DNA from: Flavobacteriales bacterium
GTDB taxonomy: Bacteria; Bacteroidota; Bacteroidia; Flavobacteriales; UBA7312
Assembly: GCA_016779935.1 (NCBI GenBank)
Contig: JADHMQ010000014.1
Location: 1-45,163 of the forward strand
Length of the DNA: 45,163 nt
Reading direction: 5' to 3'
The position numbers were made by a program, and so were the translations under genes. Position 1 is the first letter of the stretch. Each line of letters opens with the position of its first letter. This document shows positions 1 through 8,998 of the stretch, piece after piece. The notes under the pieces are model-generated. The model worked only from the letters and a program-made list of their open reading frames with translations. It was not told the DNA's origin and did no database searches.

Positions 1-285
1 GTGACTAGAGACTTCACAAAGGTTGGATTAGATGAGTTTAGCAGTATGGATGTATTGATTTATCCAAATCCTGCGAGAGATTACTTTACAGTGGATCTAT
101 TGGGAAATAGTAATGATAATGAGTATACCTTTAAACTAATGGATTCCAGAGCACGAGTATTACGAGAGTCTACCATCACTAATTCTATAGTAATAGAAAG
201 AGGTGATTTAGCTTCTGGAATATATTTTATATTGATAAAATCTGATGGGTTTGAATATCAACAAAAATTATTGATAAATGATTGA
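1..285 (+). CDS. C-terminal end of a T9SS type A sorting-domain protein (partial)
   Basis: The reading frame is open to the left edge of the window, so only the last 94 codons are seen and the GTG at position 1 is probably not the real start. The visible part is a typical type A sorting domain of the type IX secretion system: YPNPARDYF opens the domain, followed by alternating beta strands and the usual ending SGIYFILIKSDG...QKLLI. Such domains send a Sec-exported protein through the outer membrane and are cut off on the way. The function of the missing N-terminal part cannot be told. The next gene, 50 bases downstream on the same strand, is also a T9SS cargo, so this may be one group of surface proteins. 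Confidence 0.85.
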   Translation: MTRDFTKVGLDEFSSMDVLIYPNPARDYFTVDLLGNSNDNEYTFKLMDSRARVLRESTITNSIVIERGDLASGIYFILIKSDGFEYQQKLLIND

Positions 286-334
286 AATTAAAACTGATTA
301 ATTAGATTTTACTACTTAACCTTAACAATAATAT

Positions 335-2686
335 ATGATGATAAATAAATTATCTGTTTTATTTTTGTTTGTGTCAACGACTGCCTTTGCACAGTTGACA
401 ACAGATCGAACACCACCTTATGATAGTCCAGAGTATTTAGTAAATGACATACTATTGGGTACGGGTGTAGAAGCCTCTAATTTCACTTTTCAAGGAGATT
501 CTATTCAATTAGGGTATTTCAATGGGTTTTCCTCAAACCTTGGTTTAAACAGTGGAATTGTTATGAGTACAGGTGACATTGATATATTGGATCCGACTTT
601 TGAAGGTTTTGGAGATTTTGTTAATGTTGTCCCGCCAGTAGAAGATCCGGATTTATTGGATGTGGCAAACAGTGTTCCGCCTCTGATAGGTCAAGCTTTT
701 AACGTTTCCAGCGTAAATGATATAGCTGTTTTAGAATTTGATTTTGTGCCTAGTAGTGATTCGGTTTCATTTAAATATGTTTTTGGTTCACAAGAATACT
801 TCGGCTTTGAAAACTCTGTATATAATGATGTATTTGGATTTTTTATTTCAGGACCAGGAATAGTTGGTCCATATGCAAGTCCTGCAGCTTTCCCAAATGG
901 TAGTATTAATATTGCAACATTTGAAAGTCAAGAAGCTAATTCTTTAGGTGTTGAATTACCCATTACAATTTCTTCAATATGTAACTTTCCAGATGATTTT
1001 GGAGGTCCATCGGTATATAATCCTCAATTATTTATCAATAATCAGTCTTTAGAAACAGTCGATGATGCTGACGGTTTTACGGTTGTAATGACAGCAGAAG
1101 CAGCTGTACAATGTGGTGAAACCTACCACATTCGATTGGCAATTGCTGATGGAACTGATGGTGGACTCTCTTCATATGTATTTTTAGAAGAAAACAGTTT
1201 TTCATCTCCATTTTTAGATGTTTTAAACAGTTTAGGACAAGATTCCAGTCATATTGTAATTGATTGTGGAACAACCGTCGAATTAACGGCGCAGATGTCT
1301 CAGACAGGTAGCTATTCTTATTCATGGAGTAATGGTCAAAATTCTCAGACTATTGACGTAGGAGAAGGAGAGTATATTGTAGAAGCAACGAGTGATAATA
1401 ATTGCTCAACATTATCAGACACTTTTTATGTTGAAGAACTGAATACTATTGAACTAGAAATTGGAGATGATATTTCGGTGTGTGGAGAAGACGTTGTAAC
1501 TATTCAAATAGAAACGTTAAATGCAGCACCTCCAGTTTTATTTGATTGGAGTTCAGGGCAGTCATCTGAAGAAATAACAGTTCCAGCTGGTATTTATTCA
1601 TTAATAGTGACTGATGGAAATGGTTGTATAGGACAGGATGAAATTAATATAAATTCTATTGATAGACCAACAGCTACACTTAGTGGTGGTGGAACGATAT
1701 GTGAGGGGCAATCCTTTCAATTACCATTAAACTTAGCATTAAGTGGTCAGGCTCCTTTTTATATAAATTACACTGATGGACAAAATTTCTTCACTGATAC
1801 GGCTATGTTTCTTAACCATTCCATAATGGCAACTACATCAGGAGATTATAGTTTATTATCAATAATTGATAACAATTGTTCGGGCTCAGTAGATGGTTCT
1901 GCAATAATTTCAAACTTTTCATTACCAAAAACTTCAATGGTAGGTGGTGGAGTAATATGTGATGTTGATAGCGCTGAAATTACAGTAACTGTAGAAGCAG
2001 ACGCTATCCCTTATAATTTATTCATTCATAACGGAGATTATAATCAAGTTTTTAGTGCCATAACAGAGCCTACTTTCACTTTTTATATGAATGAACCAGC
2101 TGTTTATGTTGTTGATAAAGTGATTGATTCTAACGGTTGTATATCCATTGATAATCAAGGAGAAGCTGTTATTTCTGTCAAAGAATATATGAACCCTGAA
2201 ATCAATTTTACTCTAGACACAGTAGTCTGCCCAGTTAATGAGCCAATTCAAATTGAAGCAATGAATCAAGGAGGAGTTTGGAGTGGTAAAGGAATGGGCG
2301 TTGGTAATTATTTTAACCCTGCCAATGCCTTTATGGGAACTAATTGGGTTTATTATAGCTTCCCTCAAAATTGTAATGAAACTGACTCTATTGCTATTGA
2401 GGTTGGTTGCGATTTAAGCATTTTTATTCCGAATTCATTTACACCCAATGGTGATGATGAAAATGAAGAACTGGTCATAAAGGGTAATAATGTTTTATCT
2501 TTTGAAATGTCTATTTATAACAGATGGGGAGAAGTAGTATTCAACACAAACGATATTTATAAATTTTGGGACGGAAAGTTTAAAGGTAGTTTACTTCAAA
2601 AAGGAACTTACTCATACAGCATATCAGCTTATGGAAAAGATGCTCAAATTTTAAATAAAACAGGAACAATCAATCTTTTTAGATAG
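335..2686 (+). CDS. Choice-of-anchor L secreted protein with type B (gliding-motility-associated) sorting domain, copy 1
   Basis: A 783-residue secreted surface protein. Residues 1-19 are a Sec signal peptide ending AFA-Q. Residues about 30-290 match the choice-of-anchor L domain seen in Bacteroidota adhesin-like proteins, with the core VLEFDFVPSSDSVSFKYVFG near residue 131 and CGETYHIRLAIADG near residue 259. Two or more SprB-like repeats follow, marked by YSWSNGQ, FDWSSGQ and TVTDGNGC-like ends. Residues about 697-783 are a gliding motility-associated C-terminal domain starting IPNSFTPNGDD, a type B T9SS signal. Start ATG at 335; an in-frame ATG at 338 is equally possible. The next gene is a tandem paralog. 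Role inferred: adhesion or surface structure; nothing catalytic is seen. Confidence 0.9.
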   Translation: MMINKLSVLFLFVSTTAFAQLTTDRTPPYDSPEYLVNDILLGTGVEASNFTFQGDSIQLGYFNGFSSNLGLNSGIVMSTGDIDILDPTFEGFGDFVNVVPPVEDPDLLDVANSVPPLIGQAFNVSSVNDIAVLEFDFVPSSDSVSFKYVFGSQEYFGFENSVYNDVFGFFISGPGIVGPYASPAAFPNGSINIATFESQEANSLGVELPITISSICNFPDDFGGPSVYNPQLFINNQSLETVDDADGFTVVMTAEAAVQCGETYHIRLAIADGTDGGLSSYVFLEENSFSSPFLDVLNSLGQDSSHIVIDCGTTVELTAQMSQTGSYSYSWSNGQNSQTIDVGEGEYIVEATSDNNCSTLSDTFYVEELNTIELEIGDDISVCGEDVVTIQIETLNAAPPVLFDWSSGQSSEEITVPAGIYSLIVTDGNGCIGQDEININSIDRPTATLSGGGTICEGQSFQLPLNLALSGQAPFYINYTDGQNFFTDTAMFLNHSIMATTSGDYSLLSIIDNNCSGSVDGSAIISNFSLPKTSMVGGGVICDVDSAEITVTVEADAIPYNLFIHNGDYNQVFSAITEPTFTFYMNEPAVYVVDKVIDSNGCISIDNQGEAVISVKEYMNPEINFTLDTVVCPVNEPIQIEAMNQGGVWSGKGMGVGNYFNPANAFMGTNWVYYSFPQNCNETDSIAIEVGCDLSIFIPNSFTPNGDDENEELVIKGNNVLSFEMSIYNRWGEVVFNTNDIYKFWDGKFKGSLLQKGTYSYSISAYGKDAQILNKTGTINLFR

Positions 2687-2734
2687 AAAATTGTATTTTT
2701 ACAAATAGTCATCATTTTTAATCCTTATCGCCTG

Positions 2735-5062
2735 ATGAAAAAAGTTTTCTTTTGTCTATTTTCTATCGTTTTTCATTTATTTGCTTTTTGTCAAATTTCT
2801 GTGAGTACTAATCCTCCATTTGATACACCTGGTCATTTGGTTAACAATGTGTTGCTTTCATCGGGAGTTCAAGCCTCGAATTTTTCCTTTCAAGGGCATC
2901 CAAAACAAATGGGTTATTTCGATGGCTCAGATTCAAATATAGGATTAAGTGGTGGTATTGTTCTATCGACTGGAGATATTTCCATTTTAGAACCTTCGTT
3001 TTCAGGAACTGTTGCTGCTGTTTCTCAAACACCTCCAATAACTGACCCTGATTTACTTAGTGTTGCAAATAGTGTTCCTGGATTGATTGGTCAGAGTTTT
3101 ACAGTAAGTTCCATCAATGATGTTGCGATTTTAGAATTTGATTTTGTACCAAATAGTGACACGGTCTCATTTAACTATGTATTTGGTTCTGAAGAGTATT
3201 TTGCCTACGAAAACACTTCATTTAATGATGTATTTGGCTTTTTTATTTCTGGGCCGGGAATATCAGGCCCTTATAGTAGTCCAACAGGTTTTCCAGATGG
3301 AAGTATAAATGTTGCTGTTTTTGAAAGCCAAGAATCTAATTCATTAGGAGTAGATTTACCCATTACAGTTTCATCTATTTGTAGCACATCGCAAATATCA
3401 TATAACCCTCAGTTCTTTGTAAATAACCAATCTGATTCTACAGTTGCCAAAATAGATGGTTTTACTGTTTCTATGAGAGCAGAGTTAGTTGTTCAGTGTG
3501 GAGAAACCTATCATATTCGTTTGGCGATTGCTGATGGTAGTGATACAGGCTTGTCATCTTTCGTTTTCCTTGAGGAAAAAAGTTTTTCTTCAACACAAAC
3601 AAATATTGCTAATAACCTTGATCAAGATAGTCTTCACATATTAATAAATTGTGGAGAAGAGGTTATATTATCCGCACAAGTTAATTCACCCGATGATTAT
3701 ACGTATTTGTGGAGTACCAATGAAACCACTCAATCCATAAGTGTAGGCCCTGGCACGTATTGGTTTACAGCTTCGAATGATGGATGTGATTTGCTTTCAG
3801 ATACGATAACGGTTGAGGAAAAATCTTTAGGTGTAAGTCTCGGAGAGGACCTATCAGTATGTTCTGGAGATAGTATTACCCTTGATGTGAAACTTCTGAC
3901 TGGAGAGGCACCATATGCTTATCTATGGAGTTCAGGGCAGACTAGTGCTGAAATAAATGTGCCTGTTGGTATTTATATATTGACAGTTACAGATGCAAAT
4001 AATTGTATAGGCATAGACAGTATTGAAGTTCATAGAATAGAAAGACCACTTGCTACTGTAAGCAGTGAAGCTGGTATTATTTGCAAGGGAAGAGACTTGC
4101 CTGAAATAGAAGTTACTTTAGAAGGTCGCCCCCCATTTTCTATCAGTTATACTAATGGAACTCAAGTTTATCATGTTTCTACAGAAATTACGAACTATAA
4201 AATTTTAGGAACAGTAGCAGGAGAATATTCACTGATATCAGTAAAGGATAGTAATTGTGTAGGAAGCGTTATTGGATCTTCATTGATTCGACGAAATGAT
4301 TTCAATTCAGTTTTATCAGGTGGAGGTCCAATTTGTAAAGGAGACACTTCAGAAGTTGTCATTTACTCAGATGTAAACTTTTTTCCTTACAGTGTTTTTT
4401 TGAATGACGGCAGTAATACAAAAAGCTATATTTCCATAGATAAAATTCCTTTTTCGATTTATTCCGAAGGCGATTATGTGTATTCTGTTGAGAAAATTGT
4501 TGATGCAAAAGGGTGTGAATCTATTAGTAATTCTGGTATTGCATCAGTTTTATACAAGGAATTAATATCCCCTCAAATTATTACATCTGTTGACTCTGTG
4601 TTGTGTCCAGTTGATTCACTAGTTGAGTTGTTAGCTACTCCAGAGGATGGAGTTTGGCATGGAAAGGGAACAGATTTTAGTAATTATTTTAACCCAATAC
4701 ATGCTTATAAAGGAGTGAATTGGGTGTATTATAGTTTTCCTCAGAACTGTAATGAAACAGACTCTATTGCTATTGAGATAGGATGTGATGTTAGTTTATA
4801 TATACCAAACTCCTTTACTCCTAATTGGGATTACGATAATGAATTATTGGTTTATAGAGGTAATAATATTATTGATTTTGAATTTTCAATCTTTAATCGA
4901 TGGGGAGAGTTGATGTTTCATACTAATAGCCTTTCAGAGTTTTGGGATGGAAGATATAAAAATAGGGTAGTGCCACCAGGAACTTATAGTTATGTTGCTA
5001 AAATTTATGGTAAGGATGCTAAGTATAAATTTCAGAATGGAACCGTAAATGTATTAAAGTAA
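2735..5062 (+). CDS. Choice-of-anchor L secreted protein with type B sorting domain, copy 2
   Basis: A 775-residue paralog of the gene just upstream (48-base gap), with the same plan: signal peptide (residues 1-19, ending AFC-Q), choice-of-anchor L domain to about residue 290, SprB-like repeats (YLWSTNE, YLWSSGQ), and a gliding-motility-associated C-terminal domain from about residue 689. The two proteins share long identical blocks such as NWVYYSFPQNCNETDSIAIE and CGETYHIRLAIAD, while the central repeats differ more. The sorting-domain signature, usually FTPNGDGxND, reads FTPNWDYDNE here, so the calcium-binding-like loop has changed. This looks like an old tandem duplication with both copies kept; the products may form one surface structure or be alternative adhesins (inference). 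Confidence 0.9.
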   Translation: MKKVFFCLFSIVFHLFAFCQISVSTNPPFDTPGHLVNNVLLSSGVQASNFSFQGHPKQMGYFDGSDSNIGLSGGIVLSTGDISILEPSFSGTVAAVSQTPPITDPDLLSVANSVPGLIGQSFTVSSINDVAILEFDFVPNSDTVSFNYVFGSEEYFAYENTSFNDVFGFFISGPGISGPYSSPTGFPDGSINVAVFESQESNSLGVDLPITVSSICSTSQISYNPQFFVNNQSDSTVAKIDGFTVSMRAELVVQCGETYHIRLAIADGSDTGLSSFVFLEEKSFSSTQTNIANNLDQDSLHILINCGEEVILSAQVNSPDDYTYLWSTNETTQSISVGPGTYWFTASNDGCDLLSDTITVEEKSLGVSLGEDLSVCSGDSITLDVKLLTGEAPYAYLWSSGQTSAEINVPVGIYILTVTDANNCIGIDSIEVHRIERPLATVSSEAGIICKGRDLPEIEVTLEGRPPFSISYTNGTQVYHVSTEITNYKILGTVAGEYSLISVKDSNCVGSVIGSSLIRRNDFNSVLSGGGPICKGDTSEVVIYSDVNFFPYSVFLNDGSNTKSYISIDKIPFSIYSEGDYVYSVEKIVDAKGCESISNSGIASVLYKELISPQIITSVDSVLCPVDSLVELLATPEDGVWHGKGTDFSNYFNPIHAYKGVNWVYYSFPQNCNETDSIAIEIGCDVSLYIPNSFTPNWDYDNELLVYRGNNIIDFEFSIFNRWGELMFHTNSLSEFWDGRYKNRVVPPGTYSYVAKIYGKDAKYKFQNGTVNVLK

Positions 5063-5083
5063 AAATTCACATCTTTGTAATGC

Positions 5084-7507
5084 GTGATTTTTGCTGATGT
5101 CATACTACCATTACCTCTTAAAAATGTGTTTACATATGAGGTTCCTGAAGATTTCCTCGACTTAAAAGTAGGAATGAGGGTGATAGTTCAGTTTGGGCAA
5201 AAAAAGTTTTATACAGCCCTTGTATACGCTGTCCATAAAACCCCGCCTTCAAATTATATAGCCAAACATATTCAAGAAGTTTTAGACTCCAAAGCGGTTG
5301 TTTCTGAATCACAGTTTAAACTGTGGGATTGGATGTCTGAATACTATTGTTGTGGTCTAGGCGAAATAATGAATTCTGCATTACCATCAGCACTAAAACT
5401 AAGTAGTGGAACAAAATTAGTATTAGACACGGGTGAGGTTGAAAAATCTGAATTGACAGACAAGGAGTTTTTGGTAGTTGAAGCACTTGAACAGAGTAAA
5501 GAACTATCACTGAAGGAAGTCTCAGCAATTTTAAATCAGAAAACTATTTTTCCAGTTATCAATTCATTATTGAAACGGAATATCATTTCACTTTTAGAAG
5601 AGATTAATGAAAAGTACAGACCAAAAACTATTCGTAAGGTAAAGTTAGTTAGCGAATTCATTGACGATTCTGTTCTTAAAAATGCCAAAAAACAGAGATT
5701 GATTGTTGAGCACTTTACTAATTTAAGGAATGAATTAAATACGGATTCTATAGCTATAAGTCAGCTGTTAAAATCTGCTTCAGCCTCTCATCAAAGTCTA
5801 AATGCACTCATAGAAAAGGGGGTTTTTAGCGCCTTTGAAGATGAAGTTTCTAGACTTGAACGCTTTGAAAATGAAGATTTAATATCTTTTGATTTGAGTC
5901 CACCTCAACATCATGCTTTTTCTCAAGTCAAATCTGCTTTTGAAAAAAAAGACGTAGCCTTGTTACACGGTGTTACATCTAGTGGTAAAACAGAGATTTT
6001 TATAAAACTCATAAGAGAAGCAGTTGAAAAAGGATATCAAGTTTTATATCTTTTGCCAGAAATTGCCCTAACTACCCAAATAATTAATAGATTAAGACAG
6101 CATTTTGGCGATTTAGTAGGGGTCTATCACTCCAAATTCAATAATAATGAACGTGCTGAAATTTGGAACGAAGTACAAAATAGTGGTCGCTTTCCTATTA
6201 TTATAGGAACACGATCATCTATCTTTTTGCCTTTTAATAATTTGGGACTTATCATTGTGGATGAAGAGCATGAAAATACCTTTAAACAACAACAACCTTC
6301 ACCAAGATACAATGCTAGGGATACTGTAATTAAATATGCTCAATTATTAAATGCTAAAGTGCTTTTAGCTTCGGCTACACCTTCAATAGAAAGCTATCAT
6401 AATGCATTGTTGGATAAATATGCTTTAGTAGAATTGAATGAGCGATATGGGGGTGTAAAAATGCCTGAAATTGATATTGAAGACATTAAGTATTTGACCC
6501 ACAGAAAACAAATGAAGGGTGCTTTTTCACCAAAATTATTGGATGCTATTGAAAGTGCCTTATCTAAAAATGAGCAGGTTATTTTATTTCAAAATAGAAG
6601 GGGTTTTGCACCAGTAAGTGAATGTAAATCTTGTGGCTGGACAGCCAAATGTGTTTCATGTGATGTGAGTCTGACCTATCATAAACACCAAGAAGTACTT
6701 AAATGTCACTACTGTGGTTATTCTGACCAACTTGTTAAAAGATGTAAAGTATGTGGAAGTTCTGAATTAATTATTAAAGGATATGGAACTGAAAAACTTG
6801 AAGAGGAGTTACAACCCTTTTTTAAGGACGCAGTAATAAAACGATTGGATTTAGATACTACCAAAAAAAAATACGCCTATGATAGTATTATTCACGATTT
6901 TGAAAACAGAAATATTGATATTCTAATTGGTACTCAAATGATTACAAAGGGGCTTGATTTTAATAACGTCTCTTTAGTTGGAATTATAAATGCCGATAGC
7001 CTGTTAAATTATCCTGATTTTAGGTCTTACGAGCGTTCTTATCAACTAATGGCACAAGTTGCGGGGCGTTCAGGTCGAAAGAATAAGCAAGGTATGGTTA
7101 TCATTCAAACCTACTCGGCAGAACACGATATTATAAAATCAGTTAAGAGAAATGATTACTTGTCCATGTATACATCCGAAATTAGTGAGCGTGAACTGTT
7201 TAACTATCCGCCTTTTTGTAAGCTTATCTCAATAACAGTTTCTCACAAAGACTATGAGTTAACAAATTTTGCGGCAAGAGAATTGGCCATTCATTTACGA
7301 GCTGCCTTTGATAAATGTGTATTAGGACCTGAATACCCTGTAGTTTCTAGAGTAAAAAATCGATATTTAAAAAATATAATTCTAAAAATAGGAGATAACT
7401 TATCTTTAAAAAAATCAAAAAAACACCTCTTAGAATTAGTAAATACATTGAATAAACATCCGAATTACTTATCAGTTAGATTTACAATTGATGTTGATCC
7501 AAACTAA
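5084..7507 (+). CDS. priA: Primosomal replication restart helicase PriA
   Basis: An 807-residue superfamily 2 DNA helicase that reloads the replisome at stalled forks. The N-terminal DNA-binding domain (MIFADVILPLPLKNVFTY) is typical. Walker A is GVTSSGKTE near residue 296, Walker B is DEEH near 392-395, and a zinc-binding block with CxxC pairs (CKSCGW, CVSC, CHYC, CKVC) lies at about 514-560. The later helicase motifs are clear (GTQMITKGLDF, QVAGRSGR). Start is GTG at 5084; the ATG four bases earlier is out of frame. A near-consensus -7 box CATCTTTG (5070-5077) sits six bases before the GTG. The gene runs into the rluA-type gene, with the two stop codons overlapping by four bases. Confidence 0.97.
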   Translation: MIFADVILPLPLKNVFTYEVPEDFLDLKVGMRVIVQFGQKKFYTALVYAVHKTPPSNYIAKHIQEVLDSKAVVSESQFKLWDWMSEYYCCGLGEIMNSALPSALKLSSGTKLVLDTGEVEKSELTDKEFLVVEALEQSKELSLKEVSAILNQKTIFPVINSLLKRNIISLLEEINEKYRPKTIRKVKLVSEFIDDSVLKNAKKQRLIVEHFTNLRNELNTDSIAISQLLKSASASHQSLNALIEKGVFSAFEDEVSRLERFENEDLISFDLSPPQHHAFSQVKSAFEKKDVALLHGVTSSGKTEIFIKLIREAVEKGYQVLYLLPEIALTTQIINRLRQHFGDLVGVYHSKFNNNERAEIWNEVQNSGRFPIIIGTRSSIFLPFNNLGLIIVDEEHENTFKQQQPSPRYNARDTVIKYAQLLNAKVLLASATPSIESYHNALLDKYALVELNERYGGVKMPEIDIEDIKYLTHRKQMKGAFSPKLLDAIESALSKNEQVILFQNRRGFAPVSECKSCGWTAKCVSCDVSLTYHKHQEVLKCHYCGYSDQLVKRCKVCGSSELIIKGYGTEKLEEELQPFFKDAVIKRLDLDTTKKKYAYDSIIHDFENRNIDILIGTQMITKGLDFNNVSLVGIINADSLLNYPDFRSYERSYQLMAQVAGRSGRKNKQGMVIIQTYSAEHDIIKSVKRNDYLSMYTSEISERELFNYPPFCKLISITVSHKDYELTNFAARELAIHLRAAFDKCVLGPEYPVVSRVKNRYLKNIILKIGDNLSLKKSKKHLLELVNTLNKHPNYLSVRFTIDVDPN

Positions 7508-8181
7508 TTTTTTTCGCACTCTTTCCAAATACTATCTTTAGGAGTTGGAGCTGTAATGCTCAAGGCTTCGTTTTTAACAGGGTGAATGAATTCAATTTTC
7601 CGTGCATGTAAGTGTATGCTAGCATCTTTATTTGTTCTATTAAATCCGTATTTGATATCCCCTTTTATAGGTGATCCGATTTTAGAAAGTTGAACTCTAA
7701 TTTGATGATGCCTTCCTGTTTTTGGATATACTTCAATCAAATGATAATTATCTAGAGACTTCAAAAACGTATAGCTTAACTCAGAAAGAAGACTGCCATT
7801 TTCTTCACGATTAAAGGCAGTAGATTTATTTTTGATATGGTTTTTTTTGAGGTAGTGTTTAAGTGTATCAGATGATTTTTGAGGTTTATTTTTTACAATT
7901 GCCCAGTAGGTTTTTTGAATGTCTTTTTCTCTAAACATCTTATTCAATCTACTTAGTGATTTACTGGTTTTAGCGAATAAGACCACGCCGCTTACTGGTC
8001 TATCCAGTCGGTGGACTACACCTAGAAAAACATCTCCAGGCTTATTGTATTTTTTCTTCAAAAAATCTTTTACAAACTCAGCAAGAGGTCTGTCTCCAGT
8101 CTTATCACCTTGAACAATATCCGAAGGTTTTTTATTGACTGCAATAATGTGATTATCCTCGTAAAGGACTTCAATCATCAA
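7504..8181 (-). CDS. RluA-family pseudouridine synthase, short form
   Basis: A 225-residue RNA pseudouridine synthase of the RluA family. The catalytic motif is [12 protein letters not shown] with the active Asp at residue 60, and the later family block [11 protein letters not shown] is present. There is no N-terminal S4 RNA-binding domain, which fits the short single-domain subgroup (RluA/TruC-like) rather than RluC or RluD. The exact RNA target cannot be told. It is the last gene of a minus-strand operon: its ATG overlaps the panB stop codon by four bases, implying translational coupling. It converges on priA with a four-base overlap of the stop codons and no visible terminator between them. 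Confidence 0.92.
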   Translation of the reverse strand: MMIEVLYEDNHIIAVNKKPSDIVQGDKTGDRPLAEFVKDFLKKKYNKPGDVFLGVVHRLDRPVSGVVLFAKTSKSLSRLNKMFREKDIQKTYWAIVKNKPQKSSDTLKHYLKKNHIKNKSTAFNREENGSLLSELSYTFLKSLDNYHLIEVYPKTGRHHQIRVQLSKIGSPIKGDIKYGFNRTNKDASIHLHARKIEFIHPVKNEALSITAPTPKDSIWKECEKN

Positions 8182-8996
8182 TATTGTTCTTTTTCGTTAG
8201 GAAAATCTATTGATTTGACATCAGAAACGTACTGTCCAACAGCAGATTGAATATCTTGGTATAAGTTAAGATAACGTCTAAGAAAGCGAGGGCTAAATTC
8301 ATGAGTCATTCCAATCATGTCATGAAGAACTAACACTTGTCCGTCTACTTGACTTCCAGCACCAATTCCAATAACCGGTATAGTTAGTTTTTTAGCAACC
8401 TCCGAGGCTAGTTTAGAAGGTATTTTTTCAAGGACTAGAGCAAAGCAACCTGCTTGTTCTAAAAGTAATGCGTCTTCAATAAGTTTTCTTGCTTCCTCTT
8501 CTTCTTTTGCTCTTACAGTATAAGTGCCAAACTTATAAATGGATTGGGGTGTAAGACCCAAGTGCCCCATAACTGGTATTCCAGCAGTTAAAACACGTTC
8601 AATAGATTCAATAATTTCCTTTCCACCTTCCAGTTTTACAGAATGAGCACCAGATTCCTTCATTATTTTAATGGCAGAATTCAAAGCTTCTTTTGAGTTT
8701 CCTTGGTAAGAACCAAAAGGCATATCAGCCACAATTAATGCTCTGTCAACAGCTCTAACTACAGATGCTGTATGGTATATCATTTGGTCAAGGGTAATTG
8801 GCAGAGTAGTTTCGTGTCCAGCCATTACGTTAGAGGCAGAATCACCTACTAAAATTACATCAACCCCTCCAGAATCTACAATTTTTGCAAGTGTATAATC
8901 GTAAGCTGTTAGCATAGAAATCTTCTCCTTGTTTTGTTTCATTTCAAGAAGAGAATGTGTCGTTATTTTTTTATAAACTTTCTTATGAACGGACAT
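8178..8996 (-). CDS. panB: 3-methyl-2-oxobutanoate hydroxymethyltransferase (ketopantoate hydroxymethyltransferase)
   Basis: First committed enzyme of pantothenate and coenzyme A synthesis; it adds a one-carbon unit from methylene-tetrahydrofolate to 2-oxoisovalerate. The 272-residue length is normal. The family Mg-binding acidic residues are present: Asp52 in LVGDSASNV, Asp91 in VADMPFGSY and Glu123 in VKLEGG. The conserved [11 protein letters not shown] and PVIGIGAG blocks are also there. The upstream coiled-coil gene ends two bases before the panB ATG, and the pseudouridine synthase overlaps its stop, so all three appear to be co-transcribed. No other pan gene is in the window. Confidence 0.97.
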   Translation of the reverse strand: MSVHKKVYKKITTHSLLEMKQNKEKISMLTAYDYTLAKIVDSGGVDVILVGDSASNVMAGHETTLPITLDQMIYHTASVVRAVDRALIVADMPFGSYQGNSKEALNSAIKIMKESGAHSVKLEGGKEIIESIERVLTAGIPVMGHLGLTPQSIYKFGTYTVRAKEEEEARKLIEDALLLEQAGCFALVLEKIPSKLASEVAKKLTIPVIGIGAGSQVDGQVLVLHDMIGMTHEFSPRFLRRYLNLYQDIQSAVGQYVSDVKSIDFPNEKEQY

Positions 8997-8998
8997 TG

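Larger units (their letters stand above)
335..5062 (+). repeat. Tandem paralogous gene pair
   Basis: The two adhesin-like genes are head-to-tail copies of one ancestral gene. Similarity is visible at nucleotide level in the region coding for the anchor-L domain (about 720-1200 against 3120-3590) and just before the sorting domain (about 2340-2410 against 4717-4780). The middle parts have drifted. The copies are too diverged to be a recent assembly duplicate. Confidence 0.8.
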
